DNA of 64,000 bases from Fusobacterium ulcerans (GCF_003019675.1 NZ_CP028105.1:3426282-3490281), one strand, 5' to 3'. Positions 52,127-62,596 are shown, counted from the first letter of the stretch. Notes: a model not told the origin generated them from the letters alone. Program-made: numbers and translations.

Positions 52127-53589
52127 TAATATCTATAGAAAATACTGTCTCCAATAAATTCTTTAAGTATAGAATCATCTGGAATATATTTTGAGTCTAT
52201 ATCTACAAAGCAATACAAGAACTTTGTAAGCCTCTTTGCTTCTTCATAATATGGACTGTCTGTTTTTATTTTTATTAATTCTCTTATAGCATATCTTTTT
52301 AATACTCCAAGTTCATACACTAAGTTAGAGTTGAACATTGCATCTGCATCTTCCTGGAATGGAAAAATATACTTTTCTTCCCCTTTTCTTACAGAATTCC
52401 ACATAGCAATAGTTTCCTCAACAGATGTATCTCTAGCCAAACTATCTCTTACCAGACGTCTTATTTCTCTTACATCACTTGTTGCAATTCTATTATGTCT
52501 GTCTATATTTAACTGTGTCAAACAGCTCACATATATCTTAAATTTATTTTTCTTTGGTATAGCAGCTGTTAATTTTTCATTAAGTCCATGTATTCCCTCT
52601 ATGATTATAAGTCCATGTTCTGGAACTTTCATCATTTTTCCTACTTTTTCTCTCTCACCGCTTATGAAATTATATTCTGGTATCTCTACTTCTTTTCCAG
52701 CTATAAGATCTCTAAGATTTTCATTCAATAATTTCAAATCAAGAGCATCTATAGTTTCATAGTCCTTATTTCCGTCTTCATCAAGAGGAACATTCTTTCT
52801 TCCAATATAGTAATCATCCAGAGATATCACTATTGGTGTTATTTCATTAGCTCTTAAATGAAGATACAATCTTTTACTGAATGTTGTCTTTCCAGAAGAA
52901 GAAGGCCCAGCAATAGTTACTAATTTTATATTTTCATTTGCTGTTATCTGATCAGCTATTTTACCAATGTTTTTATGATGAAGAGCTTCGTTTATTCTTA
53001 TTAATTCTGGAATTTCTCCTTTTAATATTTTTTCATTTAATGTACCAATAGTAGAAACATCAAGGATATCATTCCAACGCCCTGTTTCTTGAAATACTTT
53101 TGCCATTTTAGGATTATCTATATATGGTGGAAGTTCATTTGGGTTTTTAGTTGGATACTTTATTAAAAATCCTCCATTATATACAGAAATTTCATATAAT
53201 TTTACATCTTTAGTGGATGAATATGGAACTTCATAAATAAAATCAAAATATCCATCTATTTCATACTCCATCATTCCAGTCCATCCAGAATTATCAAGTA
53301 ATGTTCTTATATCTTTTCTTGGTATAGTACTGCTTCTGCTTTTTAAAGCATCATTATCTTGACATATCAATCTTATTGGATACCCTTTTTCTATTATCTC
53401 CTGCATCTTTTTATCTATTTTTTTAATACCTTCTTCAGTTATTTTTTCACCTCTTGTTACTGTCCCATAAGTTCCATTATTTAAAGAATGATCTATTTCT
53501 ACTTCAATATCTGGAAAAGTTTCATATACTGCTTTTAGAAAAATAAGTTTTAATGTTACTGCATACTTTTTAGGATCAAACGCTACCAT
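52126..53589 (-). CDS. Nucleoside (uridine-like) kinase with N-terminal extension
   Basis: This 487-residue protein has a long N-terminal region of about 195 residues and a P-loop kinase domain of the uridine kinase/phosphoribulokinase family (about 205-400): Walker A TIAGPSSSGKTTFSKRL, LDDYY motif, and IIIEGIHGLNEK. Similar fused proteins with a threonyl-tRNA-synthetase-like N-terminus are annotated as nucleoside kinases in clostridia and fusobacteria. It should phosphorylate uridine, cytidine or a related sugar. It is monocistronic, with its stop at the shared terminator. Confidence 0.82.
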   Translation of the reverse strand: MVAFDPKKYAVTLKLIFLKAVYETFPDIEVEIDHSLNNGTYGTVTRGEKITEEGIKKIDKKMQEIIEKGYPIRLICQDNDALKSRSSTIPRKDIRTLLDNSGWTGMMEYEIDGYFDFIYEVPYSSTKDVKLYEISVYNGGFLIKYPTKNPNELPPYIDNPKMAKVFQETGRWNDILDVSTIGTLNEKILKGEIPELIRINEALHHKNIGKIADQITANENIKLVTIAGPSSSGKTTFSKRLYLHLRANEITPIVISLDDYYIGRKNVPLDEDGNKDYETIDALDLKLLNENLRDLIAGKEVEIPEYNFISGEREKVGKMMKVPEHGLIIIEGIHGLNEKLTAAIPKKNKFKIYVSCLTQLNIDRHNRIATSDVREIRRLVRDSLARDTSVEETIAMWNSVRKGEEKYIFPFQEDADAMFNSNLVYELGVLKRYAIRELIKIKTDSPYYEEAKRLTKFLYCFVDIDSKYIPDDSILKEFIGDSIFYRY

Positions 53590-53700
53590 AAAAACACCTC
53601 ATTTTTTCATATTTTAAGTTTCCAACAATCTTTTCTGTAATATTATTAAAGACTTGTTTATATTATACCAGATATTTCGAGAATTTTTCTACTTTTTAAA

Positions 53701-53774
53701 TAAAAAAGGAGAATAAACTGCAAGCAGAAATATCCCTTTAGAAATTTCATTTCAACTTTTCAGCTATTCTCTCT
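53701..53774 (-). terminator. Terminator after spmB
   Basis: Minus-strand GAGAGAATAGCTG pairs with CAGTTTATTCTCC (one mismatch), enclosing a smaller hairpin and leading to TTTTTTATTT. Confidence 0.7.
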
Positions 53775-53785
53775 TATTTTTTATT

Positions 53786-54325
53786 TTATCTAAACATTAA
53801 ATTGCATATCCATACTGAAGTTAATAATCCTGCTAAGTCAGCCAAAAGTCCAGCTGCTACTGCATGTCTTGTCTTTCTTATACTCACTGCTCCAAAATAT
53901 ACTGCAAGTACATAGAATGTTGTTTCTGTTGATCCCATCATTGTTGAAGCTATTCTTCCTATTAACGAATCTGGTCCATATGTCATCATCAGGTCGTTCA
54001 TTACTCCAGTTGCTCCTCCTCCAGATAATGGTCTCATTATTGCCATTGGCAGTACTTCTCCCGGCATTCCTATCACTGAAAATATTGGATTTAATACTTT
54101 CATCATTATATCTATACATCCTGAGCTTCTGAATATTCCTATTGCTACAAGCATTGCCACTAGAAATGGAATTATTCTTATTGCTGTTGTAAACCCTTCC
54201 TTTGCTCCTTCACAGAAAACTTCATATACTTTTATCTTCTTCACAAAGAATGCATATCCTACTATTACAAATATTATCATTGGTATTGCAAAAAGTGATA
54301 TCTGATTCATTATCATTACAAACAT
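53786..54325 (-). CDS. spmB: Nucleoside-recognition / SpmB-like membrane protein
   Basis: This 179-residue membrane protein has about four to five hydrophobic segments and the conserved RPLSGGGATGVMNDLM and MMGSTETTFYVLAVYFGAV motifs of the spore maturation protein B group, which also occurs in non-sporulating bacteria. It follows the SpmA-like gene by 29 bases, and the pair probably form one transport unit. The substrate is not known; the Gate domain family includes nucleoside transporters. Confidence 0.85.
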   Translation of the reverse strand: MFVMIMNQISLFAIPMIIFVIVGYAFFVKKIKVYEVFCEGAKEGFTTAIRIIPFLVAMLVAIGIFRSSGCIDIMMKVLNPIFSVIGMPGEVLPMAIMRPLSGGGATGVMNDLMMTYGPDSLIGRIASTMMGSTETTFYVLAVYFGAVSIRKTRHAVAAGLLADLAGLLTSVWICNLMFR

Positions 54326-54354
54326 TTTCTATTCCTCCCTCATCTGTTTTATTA

Positions 54355-54951
54355 CTAAATTTTCTCTCTTTTAAAGGCTGGCAGCTTTTGTAAAATTTTA
54401 CAAGATATTATCCCTACTGCTGTTGAAGCTATTGTAGCTATTATTGTAGGTGCTATAATCTCTGTTGCGTTTGCTGAACCTGCTGCCGTTCTGTATGCTA
54501 TTACACTTGAAGAAATAAGAGTTACAGATGAAGTATTTATTGCCAAAAACATTACCATTGCATTTGATGCTTCGTCTTTATTGGTATTCAAGTCCTGTAG
54601 TTCCTGCATAGCTTTTATCCCTAATGGTGTTGCTGCATTTCCTAATCCGAAGAAGTTCGCTGCCATATTCGCTACCATACTTCCCATAGCTGGGTGATCT
54701 GCTGGTACTTCTGGGAACAATCTTATCATAAGAGGCTTCATCGCTCTTCCCATTGCTCTTACCATTCCTGCTTCTTCAGCTATTTTCATAAGACCTAGCC
54801 ATAATGCCATTACCCCTACCAATCCAATTGATATCTCTACTGCTGTTCCTGCTGAAGATATCGCCGAATCAGTAACTGCCTGAATCTTTCCAGTAAACAT
54901 AGAAACTATTACTCCAATAACAATAAGTCCGCACCAAATTCCATTAATCAT
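54355..54951 (-). CDS. spmA: Nucleoside-recognition / SpmA-like membrane protein
   Basis: This 198-residue membrane protein has the Gate/SpmA pattern: MINGIWCGLIVIGVIVSMFT at the start, AVEISIGLVGVMALWLGLM, and ANFFGLGNAATPLGIKAMQ in the middle. About five hydrophobic segments. It forms a two-gene unit with spmB. The presence outside spore-formers means the spore maturation name is historical. Confidence 0.88.
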   Translation of the reverse strand: MINGIWCGLIVIGVIVSMFTGKIQAVTDSAISSAGTAVEISIGLVGVMALWLGLMKIAEEAGMVRAMGRAMKPLMIRLFPEVPADHPAMGSMVANMAANFFGLGNAATPLGIKAMQELQDLNTNKDEASNAMVMFLAINTSSVTLISSSVIAYRTAAGSANATEIIAPTIIATIASTAVGIISCKILQKLPAFKREKI

Positions 54952-55137
54952 TTTTTTTCCTCCTGAATGTTTTTGTTCATATTATCTGTTCTATATTATA
55001 TTCTATCAAATTTTCTGGAATTTTCTATCAAACAAAATAAATATATATTTGTTCATATTTTTATAAAATAACCATTAGAAATAAAAGATATTAAAAAAAA
55101 TAAAATTCATATTTTATGTATAAAAATAATTTTACAT

Positions 55138-55172
55138 ATAAAAAACCCAGCTGATTCATACCAACTGGGTTA
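55138..55172 (-). terminator. Terminator after the dpp operon
   Basis: Minus-strand AACCCAG and CTGGGTT form the stem with a 16-base loop, followed by TTTTATATG, 13 bases after the dppF stop. Confidence 0.8.
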
Positions 55173-55184
55173 TGTCATCTTATT

Positions 55185-56186
55185 TTATTTTTTCTCTAAA
55201 TATACCACATTTTCATCTACAAATCCAAGTTCTTTAGCTAAATGACAAGCATAGAAATGTCCTTCTCCAACTTCTTGAAGTTTTGGATCTTCCTGTCTGC
55301 ATATATCTTTTGCATAAACACATCTTTTTGCAAATCTACATCCTTTTTCAGGATTGATAGGAGAAGTAATCTCTCCTTGAAGTCTTATTCTTTCCATTTT
55401 CTTAGTTACACTAGCTACTGGTATAGCTGATAATAGTGCTTTTGTATATGGATGAATAGGATTCTTAAACAAGTCTTTTGATGGAGCTTTTTCAACAAGC
55501 TGTCCTAAATACATAACTGCAATATCATCAGAGAAATGTTTTACAACTGATAAGTCATGTGTTATGAACATATATGTAAGTCCAAATTCCTCTTGAAGAT
55601 CTTGCATCAGGTTCAATACTTGTGCTTGAATAGAAACGTCAAGAGCAGATACTGGCTCATCACAAACTATGAATTTAGGATTCAATGCAAGTGCTCTGGC
55701 AATACCTATTCTTTGTCTTCTTCCTCCATCAAGTTCATGAGGATAAGTGTTTATAAGTCTTTCACTTAATCCAACTGTCTCCATAAGTTCCATTACTCTT
55801 TTATCACGATCTTCTCTATTTTTATAGATTCCGTGAATAATAAGTGGTTCTGCAATAATTTCACTTACAGTCATTCTTGGATTCAAAGACGCAAACGGGT
55901 CTTGGAAAATGATCTGCATTTTTTGTCTGATTTCTATCATTTGCTCTTTTGTATAATTTCTAATATTTTTTCCTTCGAATAAAATTTCTCCATCAGTAGC
56001 TTCCAGAAGTCTCAAAATAACTCTTCCTGTAGTTGATTTTCCACAACCAGATTCTCCAACTACTCCTAGTGTCTTTCCTTCACGAATTGAAAAATTTACA
56101 TCATCTACTGCATGAAGTAATCCTTTTGGAGTATTAAAATATTTCTTTAGATTTTTTACTTCAAGTAAAACTTTGCTATTTTCCAT
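55185..56186 (-). CDS. dppF: Dipeptide/oligopeptide ABC transporter ATPase DppF/OppF
   Basis: This 333-residue ATPase has Walker A VVGESGCGKSTTGR, Walker B FIVCDEPVSALD and the switch His in THDLSVV. The signature reads LDGGRRQRIGIARALAL, where Asp and Arg replace the usual LSGGQ residues; this variant is seen in other OppF-type proteins. The C-terminal oligopeptide/dipeptide transporter domain (PIHPYTKALLSAIP, with a Cys-rich C-x6-C-x5-C pattern) is present. It overlaps dppD by one base and is the last gene of the operon. Confidence 0.93.
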   Translation of the reverse strand: MENSKVLLEVKNLKKYFNTPKGLLHAVDDVNFSIREGKTLGVVGESGCGKSTTGRVILRLLEATDGEILFEGKNIRNYTKEQMIEIRQKMQIIFQDPFASLNPRMTVSEIIAEPLIIHGIYKNREDRDKRVMELMETVGLSERLINTYPHELDGGRRQRIGIARALALNPKFIVCDEPVSALDVSIQAQVLNLMQDLQEEFGLTYMFITHDLSVVKHFSDDIAVMYLGQLVEKAPSKDLFKNPIHPYTKALLSAIPVASVTKKMERIRLQGEITSPINPEKGCRFAKRCVYAKDICRQEDPKLQEVGEGHFYACHLAKELGFVDENVVYLEKK

Positions 56187-57187
56187 TATTTTTTATCCTC
56201 CTGTTCCTCTTTAAATTCTACCAATCCTTCGCAAATAAGGCATCTTACTTTATGTCCTTCAGTTACTTCTACAACATTTGGATCCTGCTTAGAGCAAAGT
56301 TCTGTTGCATGAGGACATCTAGGATGGAATTTACATCCTTTTGGCAGATCAGTAGGGTCAGGCATTAACCCTTGAATAGGTTTTAATCTAGTAGTTTCTT
56401 CATCTAAGCTTGGAATAGATCCAAAAAGTCCATGTGTATATGGATGTTTAGGATTTTCAAAAACATCTAATAATGTTCCTGCTTCTATTATTTCTCCAGC
56501 ATACATTATAGCTACTTTATCACATACTTGTGCAACTACTCCAAGGTCATGTGTAATAAGGATCATTGCAGTTTTAAATTTTTCTTTAAGGTCATTCATC
56601 AAATCAAGAACTTGAGCTTGAATAGTAACATCTAGTGCAGTTGTTGGTTCATCTGCTATCAGAAGCTTTGGATTACATGCAAGAGCTATTGCTATGACAA
56701 CCCTTTGCTTCATTCCTCCAGAAAATTGATGTGGGTAATCATTTACTCTGGCACCTGGAATTCCAACAAGCTCAAGCATATCTTTTGCTTTTTCTAAAGC
56801 TGCTGCTGCTCCTATTTGCTCATGGATATCTATAACCTCAGCTATTTGTTCTCCAACAGTCATAACTGGATTAAGAGAAGTCATTGGATCTTGGAATATC
56901 ATTGATATCTGGCTTCCTCTGATTTTTCTCATTCCTTCTTCAGTTTCTTTCAAAAGATCTTTTCCAAAGAATTTAATAGATCCTTTTATTACCTTTCCAG
57001 GAGGATTTGGAACAAGTCCCATAATACCTAGAGCAGAAGTTGTTTTCCCAGCTCCAGTTTCTCCAACAAGACCTATAGTCTCTCCTTCATTAAGTTCTAT
57101 ATCAAGTCCATTAACAGCAGATACTGTTTCGCTTTCTGTAACATATTGAATAGTTAAATCTTTTATGTCCAATAATTTTTCGCTCAT
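56186..57187 (-). CDS. dppD: Dipeptide/oligopeptide ABC transporter ATPase DppD/OppD
   Basis: This 333-residue ATPase has Walker [16 protein letters not shown], signature [19 protein letters not shown] and Walker [13 protein letters not shown]. The C-terminal peptide-transporter extension with Cys ligands ([14 protein letters not shown]) is present; in related DppD proteins this segment holds an Fe-S cluster. It lies between dppC (22 bases) and dppF (one-base overlap). Confidence 0.94.
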   Translation of the reverse strand: MSEKLLDIKDLTIQYVTESETVSAVNGLDIELNEGETIGLVGETGAGKTTSALGIMGLVPNPPGKVIKGSIKFFGKDLLKETEEGMRKIRGSQISMIFQDPMTSLNPVMTVGEQIAEVIDIHEQIGAAAALEKAKDMLELVGIPGARVNDYPHQFSGGMKQRVVIAIALACNPKLLIADEPTTALDVTIQAQVLDLMNDLKEKFKTAMILITHDLGVVAQVCDKVAIMYAGEIIEAGTLLDVFENPKHPYTHGLFGSIPSLDEETTRLKPIQGLMPDPTDLPKGCKFHPRCPHATELCSKQDPNVVEVTEGHKVRCLICEGLVEFKEEQEDKK

Positions 57188-57209
57188 TTTATAATTCCCC
57201 CTAACTCTA

Positions 57210-58094
57210 TTATTGTTTTAATCTTGGATCTAGTGCATCTCTAAGTCCGTCTCCTAAAAGGTTCAATGATAAGATAGTTATCATTATAGCCACTCCTGGG
57301 AATGTAGTTACCCACCATGCATATCTAAGGTATTGTCTACCTCCAGACAGCATAGATCCCCATTCTGGAGCAGGAGGCTGTATTCCTAGTCCAATAAAAC
57401 TCAATCCTGCTGTTGATAAGATTGCACTTGCAACCCCTAGAGTTCCTTGTACAATTACAGGAGCTAATGAGTTAGGAATTATATGTCTAAATATTATTCT
57501 TGCATTACTTGCACCAATAGCTTTTGCAGCTTCAACAAATTCCTGATCTCTTATAGAAAGAACTGAAGCTCTAACTATTCTTGCATATCTAGGTATATTA
57601 GATACACTGATAGCAACCATCAGGTTAAGTATACTTGGTCCTAGTGCAGAAACGATAGCAATAGCCAAAAGAATACTTGGTACTGCTAGGAATATATCCA
57701 TTATTCTCATAATTATATTATCCAATTTTCCACCATAGTATCCAGCTAGAGCTCCCAAAGTTCCTCCACATACAATTGATATTCCAACTGCTACGATTCC
57801 AACTTTTAATGATACTCTTGCACCATGGATAAGTCTTGCAAATATGTCTCTACCAAATTCATCAGTTCCAAGCCAGTGAGCTGCACTTGGTCCTTGCAAT
57901 CTGCTTCCTAAATTCTGTTTGATTACTACTGTGTCATAATTCGCTATAACATCAGCAAATAATGCTAATAAAACTAATATACATAAAATAACAAGTCCTA
58001 AAAGAGCCATTTTATTCTTTTTCAGCATTCTCCATACTTCTCTCCATTGGCTTCTTTTTTTATTAGCTTGTTTTGTATTTTCTTTAGATGACAT
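57210..58094 (-). CDS. dppC: Dipeptide ABC transporter permease DppC
   Basis: This 294-residue permease has an N-terminal cytosolic stretch, six membrane segments and the binding-protein-dependent transport EAA loop ([24 protein letters not shown]). The N-terminal OppC-type motif ([21 protein letters not shown]) is present. It forms the channel with DppB and is energised by DppD and DppF. Confidence 0.95.
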   Translation of the reverse strand: MSSKENTKQANKKRSQWREVWRMLKKNKMALLGLVILCILVLLALFADVIANYDTVVIKQNLGSRLQGPSAAHWLGTDEFGRDIFARLIHGARVSLKVGIVAVGISIVCGGTLGALAGYYGGKLDNIIMRIMDIFLAVPSILLAIAIVSALGPSILNLMVAISVSNIPRYARIVRASVLSIRDQEFVEAAKAIGASNARIIFRHIIPNSLAPVIVQGTLGVASAILSTAGLSFIGLGIQPPAPEWGSMLSGGRQYLRYAWWVTTFPGVAIMITILSLNLLGDGLRDALDPRLKQ

Positions 58095-58108
58095 CTTAAT
58101 CCCCCTTA

Positions 58109-59035
58109 CTACTTATATTGTGATTTGATTCTAGGATCAACATAAGCATACAATATATCTACCAATAGATTTACAACACTGAATGTTGCGGCTAGGAATA
58201 TAACCGCTGCTAGAACTGTTGGAGTATCCTTTTGTCTGATAGCATCAACCATAAGTCTTCCTACACCAGGCCATGAGTAAACTGATTCTGTAAGAACAGC
58301 TCCTCCTAAAAGACCACCAAATTGTAATCCAACTACTGTGATTATTGGGATTAGCGCATTTTTAAGAGCATGTTTATTGATTACAACTTTTTCTGCAACC
58401 CCTTTAGCTCTCGCAGTTCTGATATAATCCTGTCTTATAACTTCCAGCATAGAAGAACGCGTCATTCTCGTTATGATAGCAGCAGATCCTACCCCTAAAG
58501 TTACTGACGGCAGTATCAAACTCTTGAGGCCATCAAATCCTCCAGAAGGTAATAACCCTAATTTAACAGAGAAAGTAAGTATAAGCATAAGTCCTAACCA
58601 GAATACTGGCATAGAAACTCCAAGTAATGCTAATATCATACTGAAACTGTCTAAGAACGAATATTGTCTTGTAGCCGAAATAATACCAACTGGTATACCT
58701 ATACAAACTGAAATTATTATTCCAATAACAGCTAATATAAGTGTATTTGGGAATCTAGAAAATATTTCTCCAAAAACCTCTCTTCCAGTAGTGTAAGATC
58801 TTCCAAAGTCACCAACAACAGCTTTTCCCACATATCTAAAATACTGAACCAAGAATGGATCATTAAGTCCCATTTCTTCTCTCAATTTCAAGATTGCCTC
58901 TTTAGGTGCATTTTCACCCAAAATTAACTGTGCTGGATCCCCAGGAGTTAATGACATGATAGTAAAAACTAAAAGCGATACTCCTAATAATACAGGAATA
59001 AGTAATAAAAGTCTTCTTAATACGTATTTGTGCAT
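58109..59035 (-). CDS. dppB: Dipeptide ABC transporter permease DppB
   Basis: This 308-residue permease opens with the DppB/OppB signature MHKYVLRRLLLLIPVLLGVS and has six membrane segments with the EAA-type loop (RTARAKGVAEKVVINKHALKNALIP). The MTPGDPAQLILGENAP segment is typical. It begins after a stable hairpin that separates it from dppA and is followed by dppC after 14 bases. Confidence 0.95.
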   Translation of the reverse strand: MHKYVLRRLLLLIPVLLGVSLLVFTIMSLTPGDPAQLILGENAPKEAILKLREEMGLNDPFLVQYFRYVGKAVVGDFGRSYTTGREVFGEIFSRFPNTLILAVIGIIISVCIGIPVGIISATRQYSFLDSFSMILALLGVSMPVFWLGLMLILTFSVKLGLLPSGGFDGLKSLILPSVTLGVGSAAIITRMTRSSMLEVIRQDYIRTARAKGVAEKVVINKHALKNALIPIITVVGLQFGGLLGGAVLTESVYSWPGVGRLMVDAIRQKDTPTVLAAVIFLAATFSVVNLLVDILYAYVDPRIKSQYK

Positions 59036-59130
59036 CTTTTAGTACGACACTCTAACTTTTTAAAGTGCTCTCTCCTTTCCTTTAAATTTTAATATATATT
59101 TTAATTTTTGTTGCAAACCCTTTTTATTTT

Positions 59131-59176
59131 AAAGGGCTGAATCTAAAAAGTATAAATTTTAGATGCAGCCCTTCTC
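59131..59176 (-). terminator. Strong intergenic hairpin between dppA and dppB
   Basis: On the minus strand AGAAGGGCTGCATCTAAAA pairs with TTTTTAGATTCAGCCCTTT (one mismatch, long stem). The run of Ts after it is weak. It may be an attenuator or mRNA-stabilising element, so that dppA is expressed above the downstream genes. Confidence 0.7.
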
Positions 59177-59212
59177 TAAATATTTATTTTTTAAGTTAGT
59201 TTCTTTTTAAAA

Positions 59213-60748
59213 TTAAATTTGTTTAAATTTTGTACCATATAATCTATGGTGTCCTGCTGCTTTTAATTTAAAGTTGTCTACATATTTTTGTAATCCAGCA
59301 TTTTGAGCTTTGTATGCTGTTATGTATAAAGGCACTTCTTCTTGAACTATAATTTGTACTTCATTATATAAAGCTTTTCTTTCATCTTGATCATTTGAAT
59401 TTCTTGCTTTTGTTAATAATTCATCAACTTTAGGATTGTCATAGAATGCTCTGTTTCCAGCTCCACCGAAGCAAGATGTATGAAGTAATGGATATAATCC
59501 ATAGTCAGCATCTCCAGTTACACTTACCCATCCTAGGATAAACATTTCATGGTCTCCTCTAGAAGTACCATCTAAGAATGCTCCCCACTCAAGAGTTTCA
59601 ACAGCTATATCTACTCCAATAGCTCTTAATTGATCTTGAACTATTATAGCAATATCTCTTCTGTCTGGATTTTCATTGATCCAGATTTTTGATTTAAATC
59701 CATTTGGATATCCAGCTTCAGCTAATAGAGTTTTAGCTTTATCTATATCAACTGTCCAAGCTTTTGCTTCATCACTATGTCCAAATACTTTTGGTCCGAT
59801 AAGTGAATTAGCTTTTGTAGCTGATCCTTTATATACTGTAGAGATGATATCGTCTACATTGATTGCAGATGCAATAGCTTGTCTTACTCTTACATCATTA
59901 AATGGTGCTTTTTTAGTATTAAATCCAATGTAATCTATAGATAGAGATGGCTCTTCTAAGAATACTAGGTTTTTGTCTTCTCTTATTCTTTCTTTATCCA
60001 TTCCTTCAATATCATAAGCTATATCGATTTCTCCAGTTTCTAATCCTATTGTTCTGTTAGTTGCTTCAGGTATTGCTCTGAATATAACATTTTTTATAGG
60101 AGTTTCCCCTAAGAAATAATCTGGGTTAGCCTCAAGAACTATTCTGTCTCCAGAAGCCCATGATACAAATTTGTATGGTCCAGTTCCTACTGGATGCTGT
60201 CCATATGAATCTCCAGAAGCTTTAACAGCTTTTTCATTAAGTATAGCTGTTGTTGGATGGCATAAATGGCTTAATAAAGCTCCAAATGGTTGTTTAGTTA
60301 TTACTTTAACAGTATTTTCATCTACTACTTCTACTTTATCCACAGTCCCTATAATGTGAGATACTTGTGGAGAACTTTTCATTCTGTCTAAAGAGAACTT
60401 AACATCTGCTGCTGTTAAAGGCTCACCATTGTGGAATTTTACTCCTTTTCTTAAATGGAATACAGTTGTCACATCATCTGGCTGTTCCCATGATTCAGCA
60501 AGACTTGGTATAATATTCATATTTTCATCTTGTTCAACTAATCTATCATATATTTGAACTGTTACTTTTGATGACGGTGCATCATTTGTTGCATGTGGAT
60601 CCAAAGATTTTGCATCTGCTCCATTAGCTACTACCAAAGTATCTTTTGTTGCTGCCTTTGCTCCTGTTGTTTCTTTACTTCCACCACAAGAGATAAATAA
60701 GAATACTGATAGAAGTGCTAAGATCAATAGATGTAATTTCTTTTTCAT
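59213..60748 (-). CDS. dppA: Dipeptide/oligopeptide-binding lipoprotein DppA-type
   Basis: I prefer the ATG at 60748 (MKKKLHLLILALLSVFLFISC), 10 bases after GGAGG; the ORF extends three codons further. Cys21 is the lipobox Cys, so the protein is anchored to a membrane. The 511-residue body is a solute-binding family 5 protein: ANGADAKSLDPHATND start, LAESWEQPDDVTTVFHLRKG motif with KFHNGEPLTAADVKFSLDRM, and VRQAIASAINVDDI. It is the first gene of dppABCDF and catches short peptides. Confidence 0.93.
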   Translation of the reverse strand: MKKKLHLLILALLSVFLFISCGGSKETTGAKAATKDTLVVANGADAKSLDPHATNDAPSSKVTVQIYDRLVEQDENMNIIPSLAESWEQPDDVTTVFHLRKGVKFHNGEPLTAADVKFSLDRMKSSPQVSHIIGTVDKVEVVDENTVKVITKQPFGALLSHLCHPTTAILNEKAVKASGDSYGQHPVGTGPYKFVSWASGDRIVLEANPDYFLGETPIKNVIFRAIPEATNRTIGLETGEIDIAYDIEGMDKERIREDKNLVFLEEPSLSIDYIGFNTKKAPFNDVRVRQAIASAINVDDIISTVYKGSATKANSLIGPKVFGHSDEAKAWTVDIDKAKTLLAEAGYPNGFKSKIWINENPDRRDIAIIVQDQLRAIGVDIAVETLEWGAFLDGTSRGDHEMFILGWVSVTGDADYGLYPLLHTSCFGGAGNRAFYDNPKVDELLTKARNSNDQDERKALYNEVQIIVQEEVPLYITAYKAQNAGLQKYVDNFKLKAAGHHRLYGTKFKQI

Positions 60749-60974
60749 AAATAACATTCCTCCCTAAAATTATATTTTTATTTTCGTTTCATTTTGAAAA
60801 ATTATTGCCACATTTTTAAAAATGAAAACTTATTTTGAGTGTACATAATTGAAATGATTGTTTTTATTACAACACTCTTTCTATAATAAGGATACAACAT
60901 TTTAAAAATAAGTAAAGAAATATTTTTTTCTACATCCCTTCAACATTGTCTTTTTTAAATATAATTATAGAAAG

Positions 60975-61003
60975 AATGTACTATTTATTAGGCTTTAAGT
61001 CAA
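60975..61003 (-). promoter_or_regulatory. Candidate sigma-70 promoter for dppA
   Basis: Minus-strand TTGACT (60998-61003), a 17-base spacer and TACATT (60975-60980). It lies about 230 bases before the dppA start, leaving a long A/T-rich leader in which I see no riboswitch. Confidence 0.4.
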
Positions 61004-61130
61004 ATTTATAAAATTTATATGGCAAATATAGATTTTATATATGATAAAATATCGTATTATCTATAGAACAAGAATACCAATTTTTCAGTCTTAAAATTAA
61101 TTTTTTTTAATAATTAGTGAAAAAATGAGC

Positions 61131-62210
61131 TTATTTTTTTGAGTAAATTTTTGAAGCTACATAAGCTGTTATCGGCACTGCAACCAAAATACCTATGCTT
61201 CCACAAAAAGCTCTTAATATCTCAACAACTATTGATTCAAAGTTTAATATTCTTATAAGTGGATATTGACTTTTTTGTAGGTATATAAAAATGGTAGTCA
61301 TAAGACTGCTTCCTATATAAGCAAGAATAAGTGTATTGATCATTGTTCCAATGATATCACTTCCTATTCGCATTCCAGAAAGAAACAATTCTTTTCCATG
61401 TATATCTTGATTTTTTTCTTTTATTTCATTCAATGCTGAAGAGATAGACATAGCTACGTCCATTACAGCTCCCATACTTCCGAGTATAACCCCAGCTGAG
61501 ATAACCTCTTTTATTTTTATATTCTGCAACATAGAAGCATAATTTAAAGCCTCAGTTGTAACATATCCAGTCAATCTCATTGTATTTACAAAAGTGAAAG
61601 ACAGTATCCCTGCCACTAAAACTCCACCTATTGCCCCTAATATTGCTATTATCCCCTTGTTATTAAAACCTGTCATGAGATATATAGTAACTATAGAAGC
61701 AAAGAGGGCTGTTATAACTGATAATAATATTGGAGAATATCCAACTATTATTCCTGGAATAAAAACTTTATATATGAATACAACTACAAGTAAAAGCGCT
61801 ATCATCGCTTTAAATCCTTTGAACTTTGAAAAAGCCAAAGTTGTAATTACAAAAAGTGCTCCTAAATATATTATGTCATTTCTTTTATCTTTGTCTGCTA
61901 CATAATATTTTTCATTTCCCTCTTCATCAATATCATGATAAAGAACTACATTGTCTCCCTCTTTTACATTTATATTAAAAGCATCTTCCCTATAGATAGG
62001 AAATTCAACAAGAATTTTATCCCCTTTCCTATCTCCTTCCATTATAACCACATCATAAAGAAGTATTTCTTTTAACTCTTCAACTTCTTCCTCTGGTGAA
62101 AGACAGTCTTCCAATTTCAATATTTTCCCTTTTATGTATTCCTCTTGAGAATATACTGTCATAGAAAATAATGAGTATATCATTAATGCTAGTAATAAAA
62201 TTTTTTTCAT
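61131..62210 (-). CDS. YibE/F family membrane protein
   Basis: This 359-residue protein has a signal peptide/first helix (about 1-20), a soluble domain of about 90 residues, then seven to eight membrane helices. It carries the YibE/F pattern (GMRIGSDIIGTMINTLILAYIGS). Function of the family is unknown. It is monocistronic, between dppA and rpsO, all on the minus strand. Confidence 0.88.
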   Translation of the reverse strand: MKKILLLALMIYSLFSMTVYSQEEYIKGKILKLEDCLSPEEEVEELKEILLYDVVIMEGDRKGDKILVEFPIYREDAFNINVKEGDNVVLYHDIDEEGNEKYYVADKDKRNDIIYLGALFVITTLAFSKFKGFKAMIALLLVVVFIYKVFIPGIIVGYSPILLSVITALFASIVTIYLMTGFNNKGIIAILGAIGGVLVAGILSFTFVNTMRLTGYVTTEALNYASMLQNIKIKEVISAGVILGSMGAVMDVAMSISSALNEIKEKNQDIHGKELFLSGMRIGSDIIGTMINTLILAYIGSSLMTTIFIYLQKSQYPLIRILNFESIVVEILRAFCGSIGILVAVPITAYVASKIYSKK

Positions 62211-62295
62211 AATCCTCTCCTGTTATCATTTATCCCCATACTTAGTAGAATACTTTAAATCCATACAAAATTCAACTTTTATTTTAAAAAAATTA

Positions 62296-62324
62296 TAAAA
62301 AAAACGAGGATATCTCCTCGTTCT
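62296..62324 (-). terminator. Terminator after rpsO
   Basis: A perfect AACGAGGA/TCCTCGTT stem with a 4-base loop, followed by TTTTTTTT on the minus strand. Confidence 0.85.
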
Positions 62325-62332
62325 TTATTTAA

Positions 62333-62596
62333 TTATTTTCTGATTCCTAATCTAGCGATTAAGTTTCTGTATCCTTCAAGATCTTTCTTAGTTAGGTAAG
62401 CTAGTAATCTTTTTCTTTGTCCTACCATTTTTAATAATCCTAATCTTGAGTGGAAGTCTTTTTTGTGAACTCTTAAGTGATCAGTTAGGTGATTGATCTT
62501 TTCAGTAAGAAGTGCGATTTGTACTTCAGTAGATCCTGTATCTCCTTCAAATTTTCCAAACTCTTTAACTATTTCTGCTTTACTTCTCATAGCCAT
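62333..62596 (-). CDS. rpsO: 30S ribosomal protein S15
   Basis: This 87-residue protein has the S15 pattern: [20 protein letters not shown] near the start, [21 protein letters not shown], and [20 protein letters not shown] toward the end. It binds the central domain of 16S rRNA. AGGAGG precedes the ATG. Met3 is a possible alternative start. It is monocistronic between YibE/F and ftsH. Confidence 0.97.
   Translation of the reverse strand: MAMRSKAEIVKEFGKFEGDTGSTEVQIALLTEKINHLTDHLRVHKKDFHSRLGLLKMVGQRKRLLAYLTKKDLEGYRNLIARLGIRK

Noticed and set aside
60758-61130. Long leader of dppA as a riboswitch or T-box
   Set aside because: No conserved T-box (such as TGGNACC), no aptamer motif and no convincing terminator. 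The stretch is AT-rich and plain.
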